Assembly: GCA_028244835.1 (NCBI GenBank)
Contig: JAOKBJ010000001.1
Span: 62,001 to 126,000, forward strand
Reading direction: 5' to 3'
Origin: Methylophilaceae bacterium
GTDB taxonomy: Bacteria > Pseudomonadota > Gammaproteobacteria > Burkholderiales > Methylophilaceae
Length of the DNA stretch: 64,000 bases
Shown here: in pieces, positions 9,601 to 18,305 of the stretch
How the letters are laid out: every line of letters begins with the position of its first letter
Numbering within the stretch: the stretch's first letter is position 1
Notes under the pieces: generated by a model
What the model saw: the letters and a program-made list of their open reading frames with translations, nothing else
Database searches by the model: none
Told to the model about the DNA's origin: nothing
Made by a program: the position numbers and the translations under genes

Positions 9601-9880
9601 TTGTTTGAATCTTATTAATTAATGGTTCAAGAATTTTATTAGCAAGATAAACGTATATTAAAGTTATTAGGAATATTAAGAGGATTAATAGAAAGCCTAA
9701 AAAAATACCAATCGAAATATTTGTATCAAATATTAATATGCCAAAAAAAATTGGGTTAAAAGCAATTATCCAAATAAAGAAAAAATAGGAAGTAATCGTT
9801 AGCAATATCAAAGGTATTAATATCTTAATTCTTGCTTTTTTTAATTGCTGGTAAATTTCTTTAGTGTTTCTAGTTTGCAT
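9593..9880 (-). CDS. DUF485 small membrane protein, partner of ActP
   Basis: This 95-residue protein has two membrane segments (about residues 18-40 and 50-80). It sits directly before actP with an 8-base overlap, as the DUF485 protein YjcH does in many bacteria. The family call rests on size, topology and context more than on a single motif. It is probably needed with ActP for transport, but its molecular role is not known. The upstream gap of 70 bases would hold the promoter; I see no clear -35/-10 pair. Confidence 0.75.
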   Translation of the reverse strand: MQTRNTKEIYQQLKKARIKILIPLILLTITSYFFFIWIIAFNPIFFGILIFDTNISIGIFLGFLLILLIFLITLIYVYLANKILEPLINKIQTNV

Positions 9881-9950
9881 ATTATAACTTTGCTATAAAG
9901 CTTAAGGTTACATGATGAAATTAATATATCCAATTATAAATAGAGGAATT

Positions 9951-10664
9951 TTAAATTATCACTTTACTTATTTTTATATATGCTTGATTAGCTAAAACTT
10001 TTCTATCAGAAATACTTTTAATCTCGGGCAAAATTGTTAATTTGGCCTCTATATTATCAAATTTAATTAAATTTCTAATTGAATCTAATAATGATAAATC
10101 TGCATAGTATGCAGGTGCCGAACAAAATTTTTGCTTATGCAAATATTGAATAGCAATTGGAAGTACCGAAATATTCTTTTTAATTGTCGTTTGTAACAGC
10201 GTACTTTTGAAATTAAGAAGTTGTGATCCATCTGTTGAAGTCCCTTCTGGAAAAATACAAATGCTTCCTTTATGTTGAAGAAAATTCTCTACTTCCTTAG
10301 ATGTTTTTTTTATCTTAGTCATTCTTTTACGATCAATAAAAATTGTTTCTGCGGCTTTGACAAGCCAACTGAGGATTGGCCATTTTGAAATACTTTGTTT
10401 AGCAACAAAAGCAACTGGGTAAGCTGAATTAATAACAAAGATATCTATCCAAGAAATGTGATTACTGACTATCAAATAGTTTTTTTTACATAATATTTTT
10501 TTTAAATCATTGTTAACAACTAAATTAATTTTAAATATCTTTAAAAGTAATAAAGACCACCACCTAATTATAAATTTTTTTGATTTTCGATTAATTACTG
10601 GAAAAATTATGATACATACAGTACCAATAAATAGATGGATTAAAATTAATATAATTTTAAACAT
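9951..10664 (-). CDS. plsC: 1-acyl-glycerol-3-phosphate acyltransferase family protein
   Basis: This 237-residue protein has an N-terminal membrane helix. It carries the acyltransferase motif NHISWID (HX4D) near residue 90 and the phosphate-binding motif FPEGTS near residue 160. Such enzymes acylate lysophosphatidic acid or related lysolipids at the inner membrane. Whether this is the main PlsC or a lysophospholipid or ornithine-lipid acyltransferase cannot be settled. ugd lies 18 bases upstream on the same strand. Confidence 0.85.
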   Translation of the reverse strand: MFKIILILIHLFIGTVCIIIFPVINRKSKKFIIRWWSLLLLKIFKINLVVNNDLKKILCKKNYLIVSNHISWIDIFVINSAYPVAFVAKQSISKWPILSWLVKAAETIFIDRKRMTKIKKTSKEVENFLQHKGSICIFPEGTSTDGSQLLNFKSTLLQTTIKKNISVLPIAIQYLHKQKFCSAPAYYADLSLLDSIRNLIKFDNIEAKLTILPEIKSISDRKVLANQAYIKISKVII

Positions 10665-10682
10665 TTTCTCGGCTCTTGAAGT

Positions 10683-11849
10683 TTAATCACTATTTTTAAT
10701 GTCTTTTGAATAAACCTTATCTTTTACTTTTTCTAATTCAGGATGGTATCGATTAGCAATTATAATTTCAGATTTGTTCATAAATTCATTTAAATTGTTA
10801 ATCATCGTTAGTCCCTCTAATTGTGTCTGACTAATTTGAGGTTCATAAATAATTATATCTACATTTTTTTCTTTTAATCTTTCTATAATTCCTAGGATTG
10901 CTGACTCTCTATAATTATCAGAATTACTTTTCATTATTAAGCGATAAATACCAATTACTTTAGCCTTAGTATTTATTATTTCGTCTACAAGAAACTCTTT
11001 TCTAGTTTCATTGCTATCAACAATAGCCTGCATAATATTATTTGGAATATCTTTATAATTTGCTAGTAATTGTTTTGTATCTTTGGGAAGACAGTATCCG
11101 CCGTAACCGAAAGATGGATTATTATAATAATCTCCTATTCTTGGATCCAAACTAACACCATCAATTATTTGCTTTGTGCTTAACTCATGCTTTGATGAAA
11201 AAGTATCTAATTCGTTAAAAAAAGTAACTCGCATTGCTAAATACATATTTGAGAACAGCTTTATTGCTTCAGCTTCAGTTGGATCTGTATATAAAATTGG
11301 TATATCTTTTTTTATTGCTCCTTGAACAAACAATTCCGCCAACTCCGGTCCTTTATTTTCTTTGTTGCTTATGATAATTCTTGAAGGATACAAACAATCA
11401 TATAAAGCCTGGCCTTCTCTTAAAAATTCTGGCGAAAAATTAATATGAGGTATATTAAATTTTAATCTTAAATTCGCCGTATACCCAACGGGGACTGTTG
11501 ATTTTATTAAAATTGGTACCTTATTATTTATTTCAATTATTTTATCTATTGATTCTTCAATTGACTTGGTATTAAAAAAGTTTGTAGCAGGGTCATAATC
11601 TGTAGGGGTAGCTATAATAACTAATTCAGCATCTTTATAAGCACTACTTTCATCCATAGTTGCATGAAGATCTAATTTAACTTTCTCCAAGTATTCGGTA
11701 ATATATGCATCTTGGAAAGGGGACTTTTTTTGGTTTATTAAGTCAACTTTGTCAGAAATGATATCAATTAAGGTAACGCTATGATTTTGTGCGAGCAGAA
11801 TTGCATTCGCTAAACCAACATAACCAATTCCTACAACTGTAATTTTCAA
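10683..11849 (-). CDS. ugd: UDP-glucose / nucleotide-sugar 6-dehydrogenase
   Basis: This 388-residue NAD-dependent enzyme oxidises UDP-glucose, or a similar nucleotide sugar, to the uronate. The N-terminal Rossmann motif is VVGIGYVGLANAILLA. The catalytic Cys lies in GYGGYCLPKDTKQL near residue 260, and SPEFLREGQALYD is the substrate-domain hallmark. Its length matches the short Ugd class found in enterobacteria. It supplies precursors for surface polysaccharide; no polysaccharide cluster is attached here. Confidence 0.9.
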   Translation of the reverse strand: MKITVVGIGYVGLANAILLAQNHSVTLIDIISDKVDLINQKKSPFQDAYITEYLEKVKLDLHATMDESSAYKDAELVIIATPTDYDPATNFFNTKSIEESIDKIIEINNKVPILIKSTVPVGYTANLRLKFNIPHINFSPEFLREGQALYDCLYPSRIIISNKENKGPELAELFVQGAIKKDIPILYTDPTEAEAIKLFSNMYLAMRVTFFNELDTFSSKHELSTKQIIDGVSLDPRIGDYYNNPSFGYGGYCLPKDTKQLLANYKDIPNNIMQAIVDSNETRKEFLVDEIINTKAKVIGIYRLIMKSNSDNYRESAILGIIERLKEKNVDIIIYEPQISQTQLEGLTMINNLNEFMNKSEIIIANRYHPELEKVKDKVYSKDIKNSD

Positions 11850-11876
11850 AAATTATCCTTATTTAATAAATAAAAT

Positions 11877-13619
11877 CTATTTTGTAAGTTGATACACACT
11901 TATATAATCTCCTTGCTTATACCCCATAATTTTATTTCCCCCAGCTACAACAGCAACGTATTGTGTATCATCAATCATATAAGTAATTGGTGGCGCATTC
12001 ACTCCTGCACCTATATTTGTTTGCCAAATTAATTCCCCAGTAACTGCATTAAAAGCATTGAAGTCCCCATTACCTTCACCTAGAAAAACTAAATTTCCTT
12101 TTGTAGCAAGAGAGCCCCCTAAAAGAGGTTGCTCTGTCGTATGTTGCCATTTAATTTTACCAGTTGATGCATTTATAGCTGTCAACAGTCCCCATTGAGG
12201 ATCATCAGAAGGTTCAGAGCTAGTATATTTAATTACTTTATTATTAGATTTTTTTTCATGCAGAGTATATTTAATCGGGGCATGAATACCAGAAACATAT
12301 ACTAGATGATGATCTAGGTTCATACTCACCGGTGACCAATTTGAGCCCCCAAGAATGCCCGGATAAATTATAGTTCCTTCAGGAGTTGCTTTAGCAAATA
12401 AATTATTTTGAGGGACAAATGCTTCTGATTTAACTAAAAGCTCACCATTATTTCTGTTGTGAATATAGAACCAGCCTGTTTTCCCTGCTTGACCAACAGC
12501 AGGTATTATCTTGCCATCCTTAATAGTATTAAATAATAAAGGCGGGCTAGCAACATCATATCCCCATGTATCATGGGGCACTTGCTGATAAAACCATTTT
12601 AGTTTACCTGTATCAGCATCTAAAGCCACCAATGAAACTGTATAAAGGTTATCGCCTGGCCTGGTTTCTGCACTCATCTGTGGAGAAGGGTTTCCAGTTC
12701 CAAAGAAAAGTGTATTTGTTATTTCATCAATAGCAGGTGTCGTCCATGCAGAACCTCCACCATATTTAGCAGAGTCTGGATATTGAGCTAGTGCTTTTTT
12801 TTCAAGATAGGTATCACGATTAAGCACTTCGCCATCACCAGTATAATTTGTAAATTTGCCCTCCCATCCTTGCTTGGGAATTGTATCAAATTGCCATACT
12901 TGCCTACCGGAATGAACATCATAAGCCGCTAAGAACCCAGGCCTTCCAAACCTTCCAGCGACTCCAACCACCGCGCCTAATGGTGAGTTGCTACCCTGTT
13001 CTTCTATATGAAGACCATAGCCAACACCTGTAATCCCAATGATTACTTTATTTTTATAAATAACAGGCGCCATAGAAATACCAACGCCAGTTCCACCACT
13101 TATAACTTTATCTCGATTTAGATCAAATTCACTTAGCGAGTTTAAAGACTCTGTCTCTACTACATTCTCTACTACATTAATATCCCAAATTTTTTCGCCA
13201 GTTTTAATATCAAGTGAAATTAGTCTTGCATCAACAGTCCCAAAAAAAATTTGCTCACCATGGACTGCAACCCCACGGTTCGTTGGCCCACAACACATTT
13301 TCCAGTTAGGGTTTCTATCGTGTTCATAACGCCACAACTCTTTACCTGTCTTTCCATCCAAAGCAATTACATGATTAAAAGGCAAAGATACATACATAAC
13401 TCCTTTATGGACAATAGGAGTAGCTTGAAAAGTTGCACTAATTCCTGTTTGATATTGCCAACCTAATTCCAAATTTTTAACATTTTTAATATTAATTTGG
13501 TTTAAATTTGAAAATCGCTGATTGGTAAGATCTTTGCCATAAGAACTCCAATCATCGTTTTCTTTTTGGCAAGCAGTTAAAAAAAACAAACTCAAGAAAG
13601 TGATTAATAAAATTTTCAT
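11877..13619 (-). CDS. PQQ-type quinoprotein dehydrogenase, lipoprotein, atypical active site
   Basis: This 580-residue beta-propeller protein belongs to the methanol/ethanol quinoprotein family. It starts with a lipoprotein signal (LFFLTACQKE, Cys17), so it is membrane-tethered. It keeps the vicinal disulfide (Cys109-Cys110), repeated propeller tags such as AAYDVHSGRQVWQF, and FFGTGNPSP with the metal-ligand Asn310. By eye, the Glu of GAE(L/F)G is Gly200, and the catalytic Asp of HDxWD is Gly353 in HDTWGYD, with Asp355 two residues on. About 25 extra residues follow Gly200. It is clearly a quinoprotein; whether it binds PQQ, which metal it uses and its substrate are open, and it should not be labelled MxaF or XoxF. 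Confidence 0.8.
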   Translation of the reverse strand: MKILLITFLSLFFLTACQKENDDWSSYGKDLTNQRFSNLNQINIKNVKNLELGWQYQTGISATFQATPIVHKGVMYVSLPFNHVIALDGKTGKELWRYEHDRNPNWKMCCGPTNRGVAVHGEQIFFGTVDARLISLDIKTGEKIWDINVVENVVETESLNSLSEFDLNRDKVISGGTGVGISMAPVIYKNKVIIGITGVGYGLHIEEQGSNSPLGAVVGVAGRFGRPGFLAAYDVHSGRQVWQFDTIPKQGWEGKFTNYTGDGEVLNRDTYLEKKALAQYPDSAKYGGGSAWTTPAIDEITNTLFFGTGNPSPQMSAETRPGDNLYTVSLVALDADTGKLKWFYQQVPHDTWGYDVASPPLLFNTIKDGKIIPAVGQAGKTGWFYIHNRNNGELLVKSEAFVPQNNLFAKATPEGTIIYPGILGGSNWSPVSMNLDHHLVYVSGIHAPIKYTLHEKKSNNKVIKYTSSEPSDDPQWGLLTAINASTGKIKWQHTTEQPLLGGSLATKGNLVFLGEGNGDFNAFNAVTGELIWQTNIGAGVNAPPITYMIDDTQYVAVVAGGNKIMGYKQGDYISVYQLTK

Positions 13620-13627
13620 ATCAGTAT

Positions 13628-14470
13628 TTAAGAAAAAATTTGAATTGGGATGTTTAATACTTTCATTTTAATCGCAATGACTTCTAATTCGGATTCTGTA
13701 AGTCGTGTTAATTTATTTTTACTAGGCTGTTCAGATAGTCTAGCTAAACTATAAAGATGTATTCCTTTAATCTTATTCTCATAAGGTTTTAAAAAATTAA
13801 TATATTCCCCTAATGACTCTGAACTGGGTAATTTTTCATTTAACTTAAACAAACAGGTTTGAATAACCGTAGGACTATTATTAAGTGCAGCCTCAAGATT
13901 TTTTTTAATAGTCACTAATGATAAATTAACTTGGTTGACTGTTCGTATGTCATCTTTATTTACACCATCAATTTTAAACCAGATTTCACGATTAATATTT
14001 CTTATTAATGATAATGATTCTTGTATAACAAGATTAGACATATAGCTACCATTTGTAATTAATCGAATTATTATTTTTTGATCTAATTTGTATTCGGCAA
14101 CCTTCTTAATTAAAATACTAACTACATCCTTAAACTGTTTAGATGCTGTTGGTTCTCCATTCCCAGAGAAAGCAATATCTTTGAACTCTGTTTGAATTTT
14201 AGTATATTGATTTAAAAAAGATTTATTAGTAATTTGATCAAGCCAATAATCAAGTTCACTCTCTAGTTCTTGTAAATTAATAGCCTCTGGTTTGCCTCTG
14301 ACTAAATTTGGAACTTCACAATAAATACACTGCCAATTACAAGCACTGTTTGTATTTAAATTAATTCCTAAAGATAAGCCACCTGCTCTCCTTGACACAA
14401 CTGGATATATATATTTCCCTTGAAAAATATTACGATCGTGTTTTGTTATAGTTAAAATATCGATAGGCAT
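13628..14470 (-). CDS. radical SAM protein
   Basis: This 280-residue protein has the radical-SAM cluster motif CNWQCIYC (CxxxCxxC) near residue 43, followed by a TIM-barrel-like pattern with SGNGEPT, the SAM-binding GxxE segment. It resembles the COG0731 group, which is related to wyosine-type tRNA enzymes, but no substrate-specific motif is evident. It ends 8 bases before the quinoprotein start on the same strand and could be cotranscribed with it. A role in quinoprotein or PQQ maturation would be speculative; it lacks the extra cysteine clusters expected of PqqE. Confidence 0.8.
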   Translation of the reverse strand: MPIDILTITKHDRNIFQGKYIYPVVSRRAGGLSLGINLNTNSACNWQCIYCEVPNLVRGKPEAINLQELESELDYWLDQITNKSFLNQYTKIQTEFKDIAFSGNGEPTASKQFKDVVSILIKKVAEYKLDQKIIIRLITNGSYMSNLVIQESLSLIRNINREIWFKIDGVNKDDIRTVNQVNLSLVTIKKNLEAALNNSPTVIQTCLFKLNEKLPSSESLGEYINFLKPYENKIKGIHLYSLARLSEQPSKNKLTRLTESELEVIAIKMKVLNIPIQIFS

Positions 14471-14510
14471 GATGACTTATTATTACAATTATCACTACAT
14501 AATACTAGAT

Positions 14511-15113
14511 TTACTTACTAAACCACATTCTTCGTAGTGTTCCATCCTTGTCTAAGAAAGAATGTTTCAGAGCTCCAATAATATGAAAAAGTAAGACACA
14601 TAAAATTAATAGTCCAAAAATTTGATGAAATTCAAGAAATAACTCTCGTAAACCAGAATCGTCGATACCAGGAACAACTTTAATACCAAACCATTTAATC
14701 CCATATTTACTACCGATGGACATAATAATCCCTGATAAAGGGATTAAAAACATAAGCAAATAAAGTCCATGATGAACGATGGTAGCTAATCTTTTTTCCC
14801 AGGATTTCATTGTTTCAAGTAATGCCGGTGGGCGATGCGTGAATCGCCAAATAATTCTAAAAATTATAAGGACAAATATTGTAAGCCCAATAGACTTATG
14901 AAGATTAAAATAGAAAGCTCTTGGTGTGGCTTCTTTGTTTAACTCCCAAGTATATAAACCTAAATCAAATAAGTCATAGCTTAAAGCTTTTGCACCCTCT
15001 TTAGGTAAAGCTTCCATAAACCATCCAAGATAGAACATAAAGAAAATGCCAATAGCAATGAGCCAATGTAAAACTATTGCAACATTAGTATATTTTTTTG
15101 TAGAACTGCTCAT
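14511..15113 (-). CDS. cytochrome b561 family protein
   Basis: This four-helix membrane cytochrome has histidines placed for two b hemes: IVLHWLIAIG in helix 1, NLHKSIGL in helix 2, VHHGLYLLMF in helix 3 and HQIFGLLILCVLLFHIIGALKH in helix 4. I start it at the ATG at 15113 (MSSSTKKYTNVA); an upstream ATG at 15149 adds 12 non-conserved residues. Members pass electrons between quinol and periplasmic acceptors or superoxide. It lies next to the quinoprotein gene and the periplasmic metallohydrolase, which hints at a shared redox function. Confidence 0.88.
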   Translation of the reverse strand: MSSSTKKYTNVAIVLHWLIAIGIFFMFYLGWFMEALPKEGAKALSYDLFDLGLYTWELNKEATPRAFYFNLHKSIGLTIFVLIIFRIIWRFTHRPPALLETMKSWEKRLATIVHHGLYLLMFLIPLSGIIMSIGSKYGIKWFGIKVVPGIDDSGLRELFLEFHQIFGLLILCVLLFHIIGALKHSFLDKDGTLRRMWFSK

Positions 15114-15166
15114 AATTAAAATAGGGTAAAATAAAGATAATGTAATCATAGCGCCAATTTAACAAA

Positions 15167-16096
15167 ATGAAAAAAAAACTAACTCTTTTTCTCTTTTTTT
15201 TATATTTTGCAGCACAAAATACCATAGCAAGCTCTTCTCATGTAGATATTGTTGAAGTAGCGCCAGGAATATTTGTTCATCAAGGAAAACATTTTGATGT
15301 TGATGAAAGCTATCAAGGGGATATTGGTAATATTGGTTTCATTATTGGTAAACATAGCGTTGCAGTTATTGATACTGGAGGAACTTTAGCGATAGGTAAA
15401 TCACTCAAAGCAAGTATTCGAGAAAAGACATCCTTACCGATTAAATATGTAATTAATACCCATGTTCATCTTGATCATATATATGGAAATGCAGCATTTA
15501 ATGATAAAAATACCAAATTCATAGGCCACAGTAAACTTCCAGAAGCCATGCAATTTAGAAAAGAATTTTATGAAGAATTAAATCTTAAATATTTAAATAT
15601 CCCAGTTGAAAAAACTATCCAAATTCCACCTTCAATTTTAATTAAGACTAATAAAAGTATGATTTTAGATTTAGGTGAAAGAAAAATAAAAATAAGTGCC
15701 TACTCTACTGCTCATACAAATAATGATATTACTATTGAAGATTTATCAACTGGAACCTTTTGGGCTGGTGATTTATTATTTATTGAGCGAACCCCCGTAG
15801 TTGACGGAGATATAAATGGCTTTATGGATATTCTTGACCAATTTATGTCACTAAACATTAAGCTTGTGATACCAGGGCACGGAACGCCAACAAAGAACTG
15901 GAAAGCGGCTTTTAAGAAACATAAAAATTATTTTGTAGTCTTGAGGGACGGAATAAGACGAGCAATTGAAGAAGATTTAGGCCTTCAAGAAGCCATAGAA
16001 ACCGTAGCTCAGTCCGAAGCAGGAAAGTGGGAATTATTTGATATTCAAAATGCTAGAAATATAAATCAAATATACCCACAGCTAGAATGGGAATAA
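15167..16096 (+). CDS. periplasmic metallo-beta-lactamase-fold hydrolase (quinoprotein relay type)
   Basis: This 309-residue protein has an N-terminal signal peptide (about residues 1-21, LYFAAQNTIASS). The zinc motif NTHVHLDHIYGN (HxHxDH) lies near residue 103, with later ligands in STAHTNND, WAGDLLF and PGHGTP. It resembles the zinc metallohydrolases annotated near quinoprotein and PQQ genes (quinoprotein relay system). The reaction is unknown. It is divergent from the cytochrome b561 gene, with a 53-base gap that must hold both promoters. Confidence 0.83.
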   Translation: MKKKLTLFLFFLYFAAQNTIASSSHVDIVEVAPGIFVHQGKHFDVDESYQGDIGNIGFIIGKHSVAVIDTGGTLAIGKSLKASIREKTSLPIKYVINTHVHLDHIYGNAAFNDKNTKFIGHSKLPEAMQFRKEFYEELNLKYLNIPVEKTIQIPPSILIKTNKSMILDLGERKIKISAYSTAHTNNDITIEDLSTGTFWAGDLLFIERTPVVDGDINGFMDILDQFMSLNIKLVIPGHGTPTKNWKAAFKKHKNYFVVLRDGIRRAIEEDLGLQEAIETVAQSEAGKWELFDIQNARNINQIYPQLEWE

Positions 16097-16114
16097 AAAA
16101 GCTAAGCTTTAGTC

Positions 16115-16516
16115 TTATTTTTTCAGCCCATCAATACTAAAACCATTAGCTGGATGAGCCCCCATGTAGAAAAGGCCGCCAGTAATAGTTAAATACTGGA
16201 GTGACATTAATAATAAATGTGGCTGTCCTGAAAAAGCATTGATTAAATATACTATAGCCCAAACAAATGAGTAAGCAGCCAGTACGTATGCTGTAATTTT
16301 GATTTTATATCCGATAATTAACGTTAATCCTGCTACAAATTGAATTAAAATACTTAATGGTGCAAAAATACCTGGAAGTCCTCTTGCTCCCAACATATCT
16401 TGATAAGCTCCATAACCATTTGGAGTAGTTAAGATATTACTTAAAATAAATAATACTGAGATAAAAAATATAAGTGACAATAAAACTCTTGCGATAGGAT
16501 CAATAAACTTCTGCAT
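16115..16516 (-). CDS. DoxX family membrane protein
   Basis: This 133-residue inner-membrane protein has four hydrophobic helices in the DoxX/DoxD pattern. It carries LARVLLSLIFFISV-like helix 1, GLPGIFAPLSILIQFVAGL in the middle and a final short GGLFYMGAHPANGFSIDG tail. Relatives associate with thiosulfate or sulfide oxidation or with SodA/SseA redox complexes, but many are of unknown role. It ends 18 bases from the convergent metallohydrolase gene. Confidence 0.82.
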   Translation of the reverse strand: MQKFIDPIARVLLSLIFFISVLFILSNILTTPNGYGAYQDMLGARGLPGIFAPLSILIQFVAGLTLIIGYKIKITAYVLAAYSFVWAIVYLINAFSGQPHLLLMSLQYLTITGGLFYMGAHPANGFSIDGLKK

Positions 16517-16597
16517 AATCTTAATTCCTTACTTTTTTTAATTAATTTGAATCATGCCTTGTAATTATGTTGGTCGCAACCCCTAAACAAAAATAAA

Positions 16598-17650
16598 CTA
16601 TAGGGCTGCTCCATCTTGTATTAATTTTTTTAATATTTTCTTCACTGGTGCGGGATATGCCCCCTCTTCAATTTTATCTTTATCATGCCATACCCCTCCT
16701 GAAAAATCGGCCTTATTTTTTAGATTTTTTACTTTTATATGCTGATAATACATTTTAAGTTTATAGTGAGTAAAGACTGAGGTCATAACTCCATTCTGCA
16801 ATAATCTAAAATCACTAACTTCAAGATTATTTAAAACCCACTGTTTAATATCCAACTCCTCTTTAGATTCTAGGAATGACCAAAGTCCACCCCATATTCC
16901 TTTTTTTGGTTTCTTAATAAATAGAAATTTTGATTTGCTTTGAACAATATAAAAATAAGATATCTCAGTTAATTTTTCTTTTTTTGGTTTTGGCGCTGGA
17001 ATAATATTAGTCCATTTATGTAAAAAACTTTTACAACTATTATTAATAGGGCATTGTGAACACATTGGTTCTTTTTTAACACAGATTGTTGCTCCTAAAT
17101 CCATAAGAGCTTGGTTATAATTTCCAAATTTACTTTCAGGGAGATTTTTTTCTGCCATAGTCCATAATTTTTTTTCAACGGATATAACACCTGCCCAATC
17201 TTTAATCCCATAAAGTCGGGTGAAAACTCGTTTAACGTTACCATCTAATATTGGTGTTTTTTGATTTAATGCAAGAGAGCAAATTGCTCCTGCGGTAGAG
17301 CGTCCTATTCCTGGAAGAGTTAATAAATCAATGAGTTTTGTTGGGAATTTATCTTGGAATTTAGTATGTATTATTTTTGCACTTTCATGTAAATTTCTTG
17401 CCCTCGCATAATAACCTAGCCCACTCCATAACTGCATCACATCATCATCATCAGCTAATGCCAAACTTTTTACATTTGGAAAGGTTATTATAAATTTTCG
17501 ATAGTACGGTAATACTGTTTTAACTTGGGTTTGTTGTAACATAACTTCAGATACCCATATGTAGTATGGATTCTGTGTGCCTTGCCAGGGCAAATTATTC
17601 CGACCAAACTTTTTTTGCCACGGAATAAGTTGATCTGAAATTAAACTCAT
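16598..17650 (-). CDS. mutY: A/G-specific adenine glycosylase
   Basis: This base-excision enzyme removes adenine opposite 8-oxoguanine. It has WVSEVMLQQTQV, the helix-hairpin-helix LLTLPGIGRSTAGAI, the catalytic-Asp region LDGNVKRVFTRLYGI, and the 4Fe-4S loop CVKKEPMCSQCPINNSC (C-x6-C-x2-C-x5-C). A C-terminal NUDIX-like domain that reads 8-oxoG follows. I start at the ATG at 17650 (MSLISDQLIPWQ); the upstream ATG at 17671 would lie within the exoD-like gene. The starts overlap the preceding gene by 4 bases. Confidence 0.95.
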   Translation of the reverse strand: MSLISDQLIPWQKKFGRNNLPWQGTQNPYYIWVSEVMLQQTQVKTVLPYYRKFIITFPNVKSLALADDDDVMQLWSGLGYYARARNLHESAKIIHTKFQDKFPTKLIDLLTLPGIGRSTAGAICSLALNQKTPILDGNVKRVFTRLYGIKDWAGVISVEKKLWTMAEKNLPESKFGNYNQALMDLGATICVKKEPMCSQCPINNSCKSFLHKWTNIIPAPKPKKEKLTEISYFYIVQSKSKFLFIKKPKKGIWGGLWSFLESKEELDIKQWVLNNLEVSDFRLLQNGVMTSVFTHYKLKMYYQHIKVKNLKNKADFSGGVWHDKDKIEEGAYPAPVKKILKKLIQDGAAL

Positions 17651-18297
17651 TGGCTGAACTGAAGAGCCCATTCTGGTAAATGCTGCATACCCTCTGAGCC
17701 AAGATAATATAACCCATAAGCAAATAAACTAAAATATAAAATTGAGAATACTATCCAAAAGATTGCCAGAATAATAAAAGCCCCATCTTTTTCAAATTGT
17801 GCAATTGTGGCAAATAATATAGCCAGTCCGGGAAAAAAATTATTTAATGGTAATAACATTGCAAAAGGTATTGCCATTAATAAGCCACCTAAAATAAAAA
17901 TCACACCTTCAAACTTAGCCCCTGTTTCGTTTGAAACAAAATAAAGCAATCTAGCCCTAGTAATTTTTTTTACCCAATAAATTATGAAAATACAAACTTT
18001 TGTAATCCATTTCCAACTTTTATTGCTTGGAGTAATAACCAGAAGTCTTTTAGGTAAAACTGGAAAGGGTTTTCTTTTTAAAAGCTGAATACCTAAAGCT
18101 GCAATAGTTAATCCCCCAATAACACTTAGAGGCCCTACTGGGAAGGGCTGCATAAATGGAAGTACTAAGATTAATGCAATAAGAGAAAAGCCAAAATGAT
18201 CTAACTCTGCAATAGCTTTCTTAATTGATATTGGTTTACTTTCTGATAGTTTTTCAATTTTCTTTAAAATTGGAATTAAATTTTGATAATTTTTCAT
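17647..18297 (-). CDS. ExoD-like membrane protein
   Basis: This 216-residue integral membrane protein has several helices and the ExoD-family stretch LILVLPFMQPFPVGPLSV plus GGLLMAIPFAMLLPLNNFFP. ExoD was first linked to exopolysaccharide synthesis in rhizobia; the biochemical role is unknown. I use the ATG at 18297 (MKNYQNLIPILK), 8 bases after uppP, because the in-frame extension to 18390 runs through uppP and is unconserved in character. It lies in a uppP-exoD-mutY run. Confidence 0.82.
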   Translation of the reverse strand: MKNYQNLIPILKKIEKLSESKPISIKKAIAELDHFGFSLIALILVLPFMQPFPVGPLSVIGGLTIAALGIQLLKRKPFPVLPKRLLVITPSNKSWKWITKVCIFIIYWVKKITRARLLYFVSNETGAKFEGVIFILGGLLMAIPFAMLLPLNNFFPGLAILFATIAQFEKDGAFIILAIFWIVFSILYFSLFAYGLYYLGSEGMQHLPEWALQFSQ

Positions 18298-18305
18298 TAA
18301 AATCT

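Noticed and set aside
11877-13619. Calling the quinoprotein xoxF or mxaF
   Set aside because: The metal-ligand Glu and catalytic Asp positions both appear as Gly, the protein is a lipoprotein, and no cytochrome cL (MxaG/XoxG) or MxaJ/XoxJ partner is adjacent.
13628-14470. PqqE for the orphan pqqA
   Set aside because: Only the single CxxxCxxC cluster motif is present; the auxiliary SPASM-type cysteine clusters of PqqE are missing and the gene is 20 kb away.
16096-16130. Terminator hairpin between the metallohydrolase and doxX genes
   Set aside because: AAAGCT/AGCTTT leaves almost no loop, so it cannot form a stable stem.
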